Shown here: in pieces, positions 7,097 through 15,654 of the stretch | Position numbering within the stretch: position 1 is the first letter of the stretch | Layout: each line of letters starts with the position of its first letter | NCBI GenBank assembly: GCA_028824125.1 | Contig: JAPPES010000031.1 | Coordinates: forward strand, 1-64,000 | Direction: 5' to 3' | From: Candidatus Poribacteria bacterium | GTDB lineage: Bacteria > Poribacteria > WGA-4E > WGA-3G | DNA: 64,000 nucleotides | Program-made: the position numbers and the translations under genes | Notes under the pieces: model-generated | Seen by the model: the letters and a program-made list of their open reading frames with translations, nothing else | Database searches by the model: none | Told to the model about the DNA's origin: nothing

Positions 7097-7402
7097 TTAT
7101 TCTTTATTCGTAAAACCTACTGCAATCCAATAAATGATGAAGTAAATTGACCAAATGATAGCAGAAGTTCCAATAAATACTGCCATAAATTTTCCTAATT
7201 GAAAACCATTTGCATAATAGGTAGTCCCATATTGACCACCGAGAAACCATGTCAAGAAATCAAACCACCCATCATAACTCCGATCTTGTAGTTTCCCGGC
7301 TTCGTTACCTAAAAATCCACCAATTATAATGGATAAAACAAGTGTTAATCTAAAGGGTCCTTTTTTAGGATTTAATGCCTTCTTGATAAATCCTTTCATC
7401 AT
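7097..7402 (-). CDS. small two-helix membrane protein
   Basis: This 101-residue protein has two predicted membrane helices (about residues 18-33 and 72-95) and a loop with YDGWFDFLTWFLGGQYG. The start is set by GGAGG nine bases upstream. It resembles two neighbours, the 108-aa protein at 8809 and the frameshifted gene at 8554: all have a first helix after a GPF/GFF-type start, a variable loop, and a second helix with (W)xxYFII and an aromatic tail such as VGFTNKE or KGFTG. I do not recognise the family. The three flank the TolB-like gene. Confidence 0.7.
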   Translation of the reverse strand: MMKGFIKKALNPKKGPFRLTLVLSIIIGGFLGNEAGKLQDRSYDGWFDFLTWFLGGQYGTTYYANGFQLGKFMAVFIGTSAIIWSIYFIIYWIAVGFTNKE

Positions 7403-7525
7403 TTATAGCGCCTCCATTGGAAACTTACATACCTCAACCCGTAAACCCTTCTAATACAAAAACGATGTATTAGAACGTACCGCTGGATAATTCTGCCAAA
7501 CTCATCTCAAGAATATCTAAAGTCC

Positions 7526-8515
7526 CTACTCCTTTTTCATTTGTCCCCATTTCGTCGTTAGCGACTCCGACTGAGGTGAAACCGGCAACGTATTCGCATA
7601 CGCTGGATCAAACCAATCCCCACCAAAATCGCCTCCAGTACGTGTCAGCACCGTCCGAACCCCGCTGTTTACATCAACTTTGGAAATTTGCAACGCACCG
7701 TTACGCTGTGTAAAAAGCACTTCCGATCCATCCGGCGAAAACTCAGGGTCCCATGCATCAGAACCGGCTTCATCAACAAGCTGCCGGAGACCGGTGCCGT
7801 CGCGATTGACAATGTAGATCGTCTGTTTGTTCTTCCATACGCGGTGCAGGTCCCTATCCAAGATGACCGGCAACGGATGCTTGTTCGCAGAAATGGCGAG
7901 TCTGTCACCCGCAGCTGACCAGGACAGATCCAATTGCCATCGTAGTACTTCTTCGGGTAGCGGTTGTTCTCGTTCTTTTGTACGGACGTTGATAAACGTA
8001 AGTCGGGAACGGGCACTGCAGGCTATTTCTGAACCATCAGGAGACCACGCCGGTGAACTTCCATCCCCGATGAGTTCGGCATCTTCTTCTCCAAGCGTCG
8101 CAATATGGAGAAGGAACTTTAAAGCGTTCCAGTCCTTGGTCTGGAAAACAAACTGTTTGCCATCAGGAGACCACGCCGGACTTCTTCTTTGAGCCTCTGT
8201 TTTTCGCTTGAAGACGCGTCGGACATTCGAGCCATCCGCATCCATCAAATATAGGTCTCGCGTGCCCTCACGATCCGAGACAAAGAGAATCTGCTCACCG
8301 GTCAGAGACCAGGCTGCCTCAAGATCAGCAGCAGGATGCTGTGTCATGTTCACCTGTTCAGAACCATCTGGATTCATGATGTAGACCTCATAATTGCCGT
8401 CCCGCAAGGAGGTAAACAGAATTTTAGGTGTTGTTGGGGCTTTAGCGAAAAGTTCACACACCGTCCCACACATCAGCAGCAAAACGATTATACAAAATAT
8501 CAATACCAATCTCAT
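7526..8515 (-). CDS. TolB-like PD40 beta-propeller, exported
   Basis: A secreted propeller of the TolB/PD40 type. Start at residue 8 of the track ORF (MRLVLIF) is chosen because AGGAG lies nine bases before it. A signal sequence ends near CELFAKA. Five to six repeats follow with motifs such as LFTSLRDGNYEVYIMNPDGS, AWSPDGKQFVFQ and FSPDGSEVLFT. The protein lacks the N-terminal TolB domain, so it is a free propeller rather than true TolB. It ends SLTTKWGQMKKE, a tail resembling the end of the unrelated LamG protein at 41462 (LAMTWGQLK). It sits between related small membrane protein genes. Confidence 0.82.
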   Translation of the reverse strand: MRLVLIFCIIVLLLMCGTVCELFAKAPTTPKILFTSLRDGNYEVYIMNPDGSEQVNMTQHPAADLEAAWSLTGEQILFVSDREGTRDLYLMDADGSNVRRVFKRKTEAQRRSPAWSPDGKQFVFQTKDWNALKFLLHIATLGEEDAELIGDGSSPAWSPDGSEIACSARSRLTFINVRTKEREQPLPEEVLRWQLDLSWSAAGDRLAISANKHPLPVILDRDLHRVWKNKQTIYIVNRDGTGLRQLVDEAGSDAWDPEFSPDGSEVLFTQRNGALQISKVDVNSGVRTVLTRTGGDFGGDWFDPAYANTLPVSPQSESLTTKWGQMKKE

Positions 8516-8553
8516 ACCTATTTCTCCTATTGTCAATTTTTTGATCTATGCTA

Positions 8554-8819
8554 TTAACCTGTGAAACCCTTTACGACAAAAATGACGAGATAGTAAAGAG
8601 GCCATTGAATTATGAAGTATGCTAACCAAACGAATACAGAAGATAAGATGAAATATACCAGAAAAACAGATTTAGGAACCGTCAAATATTTTGATGGAAG
8701 ATCTCCATCATCCTCATCTGCAAGTTTCCCTTTCTTGGCGAGATGTGAGAAAATGTTCCTCCTAATATGCCAACAATGAAAAAGAATTCGCTGTCTGACG
8801 ATACCTCTTCAATTATCAA
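8554..8819 (-). pseudogene. frameshifted small membrane protein; possible -1 programmed shift
   Basis: Missing from the ORF track because it is split over two frames. A TTG start overlaps the end of the 108-aa gene (TTGATAA), and the zero frame encodes a first membrane helix, EFFFIVGILGGTFSHI. Then at A_AAG_GGA, a heptamer of the canonical X_XXY_YYZ form, a -1 shift leads into KGKLADEDDGDLPSKYLTV and a second helix ending YLVIFVVKGFTG before the stop. The joined product (about 88 residues) has the same two-helix plan as the proteins at 7097 and 8809. Either a one-base indel broke the gene or the slip site is used; the sequence cannot decide. Confidence 0.55.
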
Positions 8820-9132
8820 GCGAGAAATTTTCCTTTTTGGTTTTATCAATCCCTATCCTGGAGTTTGGAAAAACAACACGAGTTATTATAAAGTAAACTA
8901 ACCATGTCAAACCGAAAGGCACAGCAAAAGTAATAAGAAATTCAGCAGCAATGTATAGTTCTGTCCCCAACTGTCTGGGGACATGAACCGACATCACATT
9001 CATTTTTTGACGAGACATTGCCCTAAGAAACTCCATGTAAAGAGATGATTTTGTAATCCCCCAAAATCCTAATAGAAGGGACGATATAAGCGTTAGGATG
9101 AAAAAACCTCGCTGCCAAATGATTGATTTCAT
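8809..9132 (-). CDS. small two-helix membrane protein
   Basis: Start at residue 12 of the track ORF (MKSIIWQRGFF) follows AGGAGG at ideal spacing. The 107-residue product has a first helix (GFFILTLISSLLLGFWGI), a periplasmic or loop segment, and a second helix (VPFGLTWLVYFIITRVVF), then a basic tail. The layout matches the proteins at 7097 and 8554. It lies 70 bases after the large cytochrome gene and overlaps the start of the frameshifted gene, so the set is likely one transcript. The function is unknown. Confidence 0.7.
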   Translation of the reverse strand: MKSIIWQRGFFILTLISSLLLGFWGITKSSLYMEFLRAMSRQKMNVMSVHVPRQLGTELYIAAEFLITFAVPFGLTWLVYFIITRVVFPNSRIGIDKTKKENFSLDN

Positions 9133-9202
9133 TAGTAACCTCCTGTGAGTTAGGTTGACGAACAAATTTCATATACAATTTGACAATAAGAATACACATG
9201 GA

Positions 9203-12200
9203 TTAATACCGCGTAATAGTTTCATGCAAGTTCAAAATTACACGTGCAACAGAGGTCCACGCTGCAAGTTCGATAGGTTCAATACCTTGTGTTGACGGAG
9301 TCTCACCCATTGCCACTAAAGTCTTCGCTGCATCAGGATTATCGGTATATTCGGTTCTGTGTTTTTCGAACAATCCTGTCATAATTTCCAACTCTTTCGG
9401 TTGTGGCAGGCGTGATAATGCTCTATGGTATGCCCAATTGATGCGATCTTCTGAAGTTTGTCCGCCTTCTTTGATAATTCGTGCAGCAAACACACGTGCT
9501 GTCTCAACATAAGTTGGATCATTAAGCAAGGTAAGCGCTTGCATAGGCGTGTTAGAAGTTGATCTTTCCGCAGTACACTCCTGCCTACTTGGGGCATCGA
9601 AAGCCATCATGCTTGGATGCAAGAAGGTACGCTGCCAGTGTGTATAAAGCCCTCGGCGATATTGACTTTCCCCTTTGTCATGCACATATTTGCGTTTGGG
9701 GAAATTGAGATTAGAATAATATCCCACAGGCTGATACGGTCTAACACTCGGCCCACCAATTTTAGGTACGAGAAGTCCACTCAGCAGAAGGGCATTATCC
9801 CGCACAATTTCGGCGTCCAATCGCCAGCGGGACTGTCGTGCAATTAGGCGATTGTAAGGGTCTTTTTCGCGCAGGGCTTCATTCGGTTTCGAAGACTGGC
9901 GATAGGCGTTTGACGAAACAATGAGTTTCACCAGGTGTTTAACATTCCATCCACTTTCCATAAATTCCACCGCTAACCAATCAAGCAGCTCAGAATGTTC
10001 TGGCGGTTCACCTTGTGCGCCGAGGTCGTCAAGCACGCGAGAGATACCAGTGCCAAAGTAAAGTGCCCAGAGCCTGTTTACAAATGTCCGCGCGGTCAAT
10101 GGGTTGTTCCTTGAGACCACCCATTTCGCCAAGTCAAGTCGTGTCGCGCGGCGATTTTTGATGCCAAGATCCCCCATGAATTCCGGTATCATCGGTTCAA
10201 CAATTTCACCTGAATCGTCCAACCAATTGCCTCTCGGTAAAATGCGGGTTGTTCGAGGTTGAACCGAAACGGTTGTTAGGGAATATGGACTCGTGGAATT
10301 GATCTCATTTTTACGTTTTTCGAGGTCGACCATCTGGTTACGTATACCATCAAGTGCGGGAGCAATGCGTCGATAATAATCAGCAATCTGTTTCCGTTGG
10401 TTTGTGGTTCTGACAAAAGAATCAACCTGAATTACTTTTATAACAGCATCATCGTGGGTATTTTTGGTTGCTATGCCGAGAGTAGTTGCGATACCAGCCA
10501 TATCCCAATAAACTTTACCGCCAAACTGTGTGAAAGCCATTCCGTTCAGCACACTCCCCGCTTTCAATCCAACTACCGTCGGATCAACTTCAAGACGTAC
10601 CCATTCGCCGAGGTTAGGGAGATCACCCATCGGTTTATGAGCAGGTGTATCATTTCCTATTTCACCATAAGTAATTTTATCTTCGCCCCAGAATGCCCGA
10701 TGGTCCCAGTTTCCATCGTTCCACTGCAGCATAACCGTTTTAGGCGGATTTTCGGGGTCTAACCACACATAAGCAAAAAGTTTGTCGCCTTCAGCCAACG
10801 TAATTTTCCGGTTTGCGCCTCGGAATGCATGCTGCACAAGTTGTTCAGGCGCTGCGGTCTGGACCCGTGAACGCTCTTTGCTGAAAACGGGTGCCTCATT
10901 TTTGCCTACAAATTTCCACGTACCTTCAGTTCTGCCACCATTTGATTGTGCATCGTCTATCCATGCGAAATCAGCATCTTCTGTTGAAGTGAGAAGTGAA
11001 CGGATCTCTTCCTCCCACTTTGCTTGTTCTGCTTCCAATCCAGGCGACGACAATTCAAACACTTTGCGCAATCTTGCTAACTCAGTATCGATCTCTTGCA
11101 ATTCAGTTTGTTGTTCCGGTGACGGCAGCATTACAACGGGATCCCATTTGCTTCCACCGCCATAGACACCAGGTCCCTGTATATCAGCGAAGAAGGCAGC
11201 AAAACTGTAGAAGTCTTTCGCAGTAAAAGGATCGAATTTGTGATCGTGGCATTGTGCGCAGCCGAGTGTCGCGCCTAACCAGACAGATGCAGTGGTCCGC
11301 ACTCTGTCTGCTGCATAGATTGCAAGGTATTCTTTTGCCTGCGCGCCACCTTCGGCAGTCGTTTGATTTAATCTATTGTAACCCGATGCAACCTTCTGTT
11401 CTGGTGATGCATTCGGCAGCAGATCGCCGGCAAGGTTTTCCAGTGTAAATTGATCAAACGGCATGTTGTCATTAAATGCCTTAATCACATAGTCTCGATA
11501 AGGCCAAACACTAACGTTCTCGTCCGAATGGTAGCCGCTTGTATCAGCATAACGCACCAGATCAAGCCAGTAAATTGCAAGCCTCTCACCGTACTGTGGT
11601 TTAGATAACAACCGATTGACCAATTCTTCATAAGCTTCAGGACGTTTATCTCGGACAAATTGATCAACTTCTGCGGGTGCCGGTAGTAAGCCGGTCAAAT
11701 CAAAGTGTAGTCGACGGATGAGCGTGCGTTTATCTGTTTCTGGGGACGGTTCAAGTCCTTCTTTTTCTAACCTACCAAGAATAAATTGGTCAACGGGATT
11801 TTGCACCCAATCGGACTTTTTAACTTCTGGCGGATCAATCCGTTTTAATGGGTTATATGCCCAATGTTCCTCCCACTCGGCCCCTTCAGCAATCCATTGA
11901 ATTAAAGTGTCAATCTGTTCTTGTGTAGGTTGTCGATTTGAGGTCTGCGGTGGCATTCGCCTATCAATGTCTTCGTGTGTGATGCGCAATACTAATTCAC
12001 TGCTCTCAGGATCACCCGGAACAATAATTGGGTAACCGCTCGGTTCAGAAAATGCGCCTTCTTTGGTGTCAAGCCGTAGTTCAGCTTGCCGTACCGCCGG
12101 ATCAGGACCGTGGCACGCGTAGCACTTATCGGACAAAATTGGACGAATATCTCGGTCAAATTGAATTTTCTTAGCATCGGCGAGCTGCATCACTGTCGTT

Positions 12201-12289
12201 AGCAGTATGCCAATCACTAAAAGACTAACGAATCCTTTGTACAACGGTATCAACGAAAATAACCCTTTTTGTTGGTGTGTCCTAAACAT
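9203..12289 (-). CDS. PSCyt1-DUF1549-DUF1553 cytochrome protein
   Basis: A 1028-residue exported protein. After a membrane-targeting segment (about 20-38) comes a planctomycete-type cytochrome c domain with CYACHG (residues 56-61) and the usual DRDIRPILSDK lead-in. DUF1549 follows (VDQFILGRLEKEGLEPSPET; RRLHFDLTGLLPAPAEV; DLVRYADTSGYHSDE), with a second heme-like motif CAQCHDHKFDP near residue 346. After an insert, DUF1553 covers the C-terminal third (NPLTARTFVNRLWALYFGTGI; EFMESGWNVKHLVKLIVSSNAYRQSS). Such proteins pair with DUF1501; that partner is at 5099 on the same strand. They are proposed to be periplasmic redox proteins, but the activity is unknown. Confidence 0.93.
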   Translation of the reverse strand: MFRTHQQKGLFSLIPLYKGFVSLLVIGILLTTVMQLADAKKIQFDRDIRPILSDKCYACHGPDPAVRQAELRLDTKEGAFSEPSGYPIIVPGDPESSELVLRITHEDIDRRMPPQTSNRQPTQEQIDTLIQWIAEGAEWEEHWAYNPLKRIDPPEVKKSDWVQNPVDQFILGRLEKEGLEPSPETDKRTLIRRLHFDLTGLLPAPAEVDQFVRDKRPEAYEELVNRLLSKPQYGERLAIYWLDLVRYADTSGYHSDENVSVWPYRDYVIKAFNDNMPFDQFTLENLAGDLLPNASPEQKVASGYNRLNQTTAEGGAQAKEYLAIYAADRVRTTASVWLGATLGCAQCHDHKFDPFTAKDFYSFAAFFADIQGPGVYGGGSKWDPVVMLPSPEQQTELQEIDTELARLRKVFELSSPGLEAEQAKWEEEIRSLLTSTEDADFAWIDDAQSNGGRTEGTWKFVGKNEAPVFSKERSRVQTAAPEQLVQHAFRGANRKITLAEGDKLFAYVWLDPENPPKTVMLQWNDGNWDHRAFWGEDKITYGEIGNDTPAHKPMGDLPNLGEWVRLEVDPTVVGLKAGSVLNGMAFTQFGGKVYWDMAGIATTLGIATKNTHDDAVIKVIQVDSFVRTTNQRKQIADYYRRIAPALDGIRNQMVDLEKRKNEINSTSPYSLTTVSVQPRTTRILPRGNWLDDSGEIVEPMIPEFMGDLGIKNRRATRLDLAKWVVSRNNPLTARTFVNRLWALYFGTGISRVLDDLGAQGEPPEHSELLDWLAVEFMESGWNVKHLVKLIVSSNAYRQSSKPNEALREKDPYNRLIARQSRWRLDAEIVRDNALLLSGLLVPKIGGPSVRPYQPVGYYSNLNFPKRKYVHDKGESQYRRGLYTHWQRTFLHPSMMAFDAPSRQECTAERSTSNTPMQALTLLNDPTYVETARVFAARIIKEGGQTSEDRINWAYHRALSRLPQPKELEIMTGLFEKHRTEYTDNPDAAKTLVAMGETPSTQGIEPIELAAWTSVARVILNLHETITRY

Positions 12290-12484
12290 TGTAGAACATC
12301 TCCTCCTTGCAAGTAGACGAAAATATTGGTACTATAAACTTTAGATTTGTATGTCAAGTAATTTATCATAAGAACGAAATATATGCAAATCAAACTTTCA
12401 GACCTCATTGTGGATAAACATGGATTAAGTTACAGTAAAAGTGCTATAATTTCTGAGATGGGTGATTGTCCTTTCTAAGTTATG

Positions 12485-12537
12485 TTAACTTTAAGGCAAA
12501 CGCCCCATTTATTCAACGATTTTTGGCGAAGATATTG
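12485..12537. repeat. dispersed intergenic repeat, copy 2
   Basis: Matches bases 1-53 with few changes and ends about 40 bases before the WD40 start codon. It might carry promoter or mobile-element end sequence. The rest of the gap 12290-12575 shows no gene. Confidence 0.55.
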
Positions 12538-12575
12538 GGTTGAAGGATCGTAGCATTTATTAGGAGTCCAAAGCA

Positions 12576-14792
12576 ATGAAAAGTAAACTATTTTCCATGT
12601 TTTTGACATTACTTATCTTTTCAACACCGTTTCTATCGAACACCTTTGCGCAAGACTATACGCAATTGAATCTACCGGAAGGTGCCAAAGCACGTCTCGG
12701 AAAAGGTGTCCTAAACGATATGCAGATTTCCCCAGATAACACCAAATTGGCAATAGCAAGCTCAATCGGTGTGTGGCTATATGATATTAACACAGGTGAC
12801 GAAACTGCTCTCATTTCGGGGCATACAGATGTTGTTAGACATGTAGCATTTTCACCAGATGGAAAGATACTTGCAAGTAGTGCTGATGACAAGGCCGTTC
12901 GACTCTGGGACGTTAAAACAAGAAAAAACTTGCAGACATTAAACACACCTGAAGACCTGGTTAGTTCTTTGAAGTTCTTAGAAGATAGTAAAACACTTGT
13001 GGGTCAGAATTCAAAAGGCACTGTCAACTTTTGGGATATCACCAATGGACAACAATTGAATTCATTCACACCAAAACTGCCTAAACTTAGTTACAGAAAA
13101 TATAGAACATGGCGACTTGCAAGAGATGCTTTTGCCAGTCACGTTGATAGCGTTACTTTTTCGGTTGGGAATAAAGATGGCACAATTAGTATACAAGATG
13201 GACGCGCCCATCGCCTAATAAAAACACTTGTAGGGCGTATACAAGATATCCCACCCTTCCCTATCCAATTTGGAGCGCCACACTCCCTAGACAGAACAAT
13301 GTTAGGCGGACAACCGGCTATGAAATGGGCGAATGCCTTAAGTTTTTCGCCGGATGGTAAAATACTTGTAAGCACTGTTGACTACCGGGCTACAACTCGA
13401 AGGGGTTGGCAAGGTGCTGAAGGTCATATTGAACTCTGGGATGTGAAGACCGGGAAACAGCTCGCTGCACTTCCATGGTCGGACATAAAGTTTTCTGGTG
13501 ATGGAAAAACACTCGCTATTATCCAGCGAACTGCCTGTGCAATATGGGATATGACCACCCGCCGTAAAATCGCCACGTTCCCCGATGCGAAAACCGTAAG
13601 ATTTTCTGGTGACGGCAAAACACTCGTTATTATAAAGGACAATGGTTATGTGATATGGGATATTGCTACGCGTCGTGAAATTGCCAAGTTGAATCCAGTT
13701 TTAGAGGCGTTTAAACCTTTTCCGGAACGTTTTGTGTTATCACAAGATGGTTCCATTCTTATCACCGCAGATGAACACGGCACAGTGGGTGTGTGGAAAA
13801 CACAAACTGACAAACCACTGCGTACTCTTACTACGGACTATACAAAACCGTTCACAGCATTGGTGTTTTCACACGATGGTAAAATAGTCGCCAGCGGCGA
13901 TAGAACTGGCAACATTCGGCTTTGGAATACAAACATTGGCAGCACACTTCTAACGCTTAAATCCAGTGAAAAAAGTATTGGCGATTTAGCTTTCACGGCA
14001 GACAACAAAACCCTTGTCAATGAGAGTGATGGGAACGTCTATGTATGGGGCATAGAAACGGGGAAACAGGTGAACACCCACAAAGTAATCCCAGATGCGT
14101 TTTTAGGATGGTATGGAAATTCGTTTGATGATGGCACTTCAATTAGTCTTCGCAATGCATGTGTGTTTACCTCAAATGGTGAAAAACTAATTATTGATAC
14201 AAAAGACGGCATTACAATTTGGGATGTTGCCAATACTAAACACCTTAACACACTTACAAGCACCAAAAATTATATTTTGGCAGTATCTTCTGATGGGAAA
14301 TTGTTGGCAGATACCATTGGAGATGCGGCACGCTTGTGGGATACACATACAGGAAAACAGATTACCACACTTAAAACGTCCAAAAATTGGATAGGTAGGT
14401 TTTTAAATTGGTTTAAAAAGGACGATATTTATGCCTTAGCGTTTTCTCACAATAAAAAAATTTTGGCAGTTGCAACAAAAAATAAGGAAATCCAGTTGTG
14501 GGACCTTACCACACATCAACGTATCAGAACCCTGAAAGCGCACAAACATATAGTTTGTCAATTAGTATTTTCTCAAGACGGGACAGTACTTGCAAGTGGT
14601 GATACAGGCGGTAAAATTCATATATGGGAACTTCCCTCTGGTCATTCCCTTGCTATCTATGATGGACATAAAAGTTTTGTTCGCGCGCTGGCGTTTGCTC
14701 CTGATGGGAAGACGCTCACAAGCATAAGCGGTAACGAATATCGCATGAACTCAGGTGGAACTATTTTCCTCTGGGACGTGCCTTCTAAATAA
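12576..14792 (+). CDS. exported WD40 repeat protein
   Basis: A 738-residue secreted propeller protein. AGGAG lies nine bases before the ATG, and a clean signal peptide (residues 1-25, ending NTFAQ) precedes the shared opening LPEGAKARLGKG, also found in the WD40 proteins at 3272 and 34150. WD40 repeats fill the rest, probably two propellers, with FSPDGKILASSADDKAVRLWD-type blocks, ending in GGTIFLWDVPSK. There is no enzymatic domain. The intact final repeat contrasts with the truncated end of the 3272 paralogue. A MITE follows 25 bases after the stop. Confidence 0.9.
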   Translation: MKSKLFSMFLTLLIFSTPFLSNTFAQDYTQLNLPEGAKARLGKGVLNDMQISPDNTKLAIASSIGVWLYDINTGDETALISGHTDVVRHVAFSPDGKILASSADDKAVRLWDVKTRKNLQTLNTPEDLVSSLKFLEDSKTLVGQNSKGTVNFWDITNGQQLNSFTPKLPKLSYRKYRTWRLARDAFASHVDSVTFSVGNKDGTISIQDGRAHRLIKTLVGRIQDIPPFPIQFGAPHSLDRTMLGGQPAMKWANALSFSPDGKILVSTVDYRATTRRGWQGAEGHIELWDVKTGKQLAALPWSDIKFSGDGKTLAIIQRTACAIWDMTTRRKIATFPDAKTVRFSGDGKTLVIIKDNGYVIWDIATRREIAKLNPVLEAFKPFPERFVLSQDGSILITADEHGTVGVWKTQTDKPLRTLTTDYTKPFTALVFSHDGKIVASGDRTGNIRLWNTNIGSTLLTLKSSEKSIGDLAFTADNKTLVNESDGNVYVWGIETGKQVNTHKVIPDAFLGWYGNSFDDGTSISLRNACVFTSNGEKLIIDTKDGITIWDVANTKHLNTLTSTKNYILAVSSDGKLLADTIGDAARLWDTHTGKQITTLKTSKNWIGRFLNWFKKDDIYALAFSHNKKILAVATKNKEIQLWDLTTHQRIRTLKAHKHIVCQLVFSQDGTVLASGDTGGKIHIWELPSGHSLAIYDGHKSFVRALAFAPDGKTLTSISGNEYRMNSGGTIFLWDVPSK

Positions 14793-14816
14793 CGGTTATT
14801 AAAAACTATAGTGAAC

Positions 14817-14967
14817 TTTAAAATTATTGGGACACTTTGATAAACCTGTTTTGGAAACACAACGGACAACAGAAGTTGAGCATCAAACTTTTAGTTTGTG
14901 CCATAATGAGTCGCAAACTAACAGTTTGCGCTACAGAAGTGTCCCATTAATTATAGGTTTTACTATA
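14817..14967. mobile_element. MITE-like element, TATAGT family, copy A (151 bp)
   Basis: The ends form an imperfect inverted repeat of about 30 bp: TATAGTGAACTTTAAA...GGGACACTT on the left and its counterpart ending GTTTTACTATA on the right. The centre is itself an inverted repeat (caaacttttagtttgtg... gcaaactaacagtttgcg). Near-identical termini occur at 34008, 37876, 38916, 44861 and 61487. TA-rich ends resemble IS630/Tc1-type MITEs, but no such transposase is in the window. Confidence 0.75.
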
Positions 14968-15046
14968 AATGTACTGTGTAGCACAAACCGGTTGACTAAC
15001 AACCTGAATTTCGGGTAAAGTTTTATAAAAAGACGTGGAGAAAAAG

Positions 15047-15568
15047 ATGAAATCGCTCCTAATGTTCTGCTTAGCAGTATTGCTAATGGGATGTGGTCTA
15101 AAAAGCATTCCGCATTCACAAAACACGGATGCCTCTGAACCGAATGAAGCTGCGCTATCACATTATAATTGGGGACTTACTTATGCAAAGCAGGGTAATC
15201 TCGCGCAAGCGGCCACGGAGTTTAAGTTGGCAATTCAGAATGAACCGGGATGGGCAATCCCCTATTTCAATCTCGGTGCAGTGTATGGGAATATGGGTGA
15301 CCTTGAACAAGCTATCCGTGCGTGGGAACGTGCAACACAACTGGATGTAGATTTCGCGAAGGCGCATTACAATCTTGCTGTTGCGTATTCTCTGAGGGCA
15401 GACGGTTCGCAAGTTACTGATATTGAAAAATCAATCACCTCTCTTCGTGAAGCAATTCGGACCGATAAAGCTGCACTTGCTGCTGCAAAAACAGAGCCGG
15501 CATTTGATAAAATTCGGGACTTGCCTCAATATAAAGCGTTAGTCCACGCCTCTGAACCGAAACAGTGA
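15047..15568 (+). CDS. TPR lipoprotein
   Basis: Start at residue 5 of the track ORF (MKSLLMF), just after GTGGAG. A lipoprotein signal ends at LLMGC (about residue 16). The mature protein has two to three TPR units (HYNWGLTYAKQGNLAQAATEFKLAIQNEPG; PYFNLGAVYGNMGDLEQAIRAWERATQLD; HYNLAVAYS), a fold for protein-protein contacts at the membrane. The last codons and the 20 bases beyond them lie inside a 41-bp sequence (15548-15588) that is repeated exactly at 17883-17923, after the restriction-modification genes. Before that insertion this gene probably ended about 20 bases upstream of the kinase gene now at 17922. Confidence 0.88.
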   Translation: MKSLLMFCLAVLLMGCGLKSIPHSQNTDASEPNEAALSHYNWGLTYAKQGNLAQAATEFKLAIQNEPGWAIPYFNLGAVYGNMGDLEQAIRAWERATQLDVDFAKAHYNLAVAYSLRADGSQVTDIEKSITSLREAIRTDKAALAAAKTEPAFDKIRDLPQYKALVHASEPKQ

Positions 15569-15588
15569 CACCTCACGTTACATCCCAT
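15548..15588 (+). repeat. 41-bp direct repeat, left copy flanking the R-M module
   Basis: Identical over 41 bases to 17883-17923. This copy covers the end of the TPR gene (codons for SEPKQ and the stop) plus downstream bases to the AT of the next ATG. The two copies bracket exactly the methyltransferase and nuclease genes. Confidence 0.95.
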
Positions 15589-15654
15589 AGTAACTTTCAC
15601 AATCAACGCGCCGCTGAACTATTTTGTTGTTGACCGTAGAAAAGGAGTATGAAT

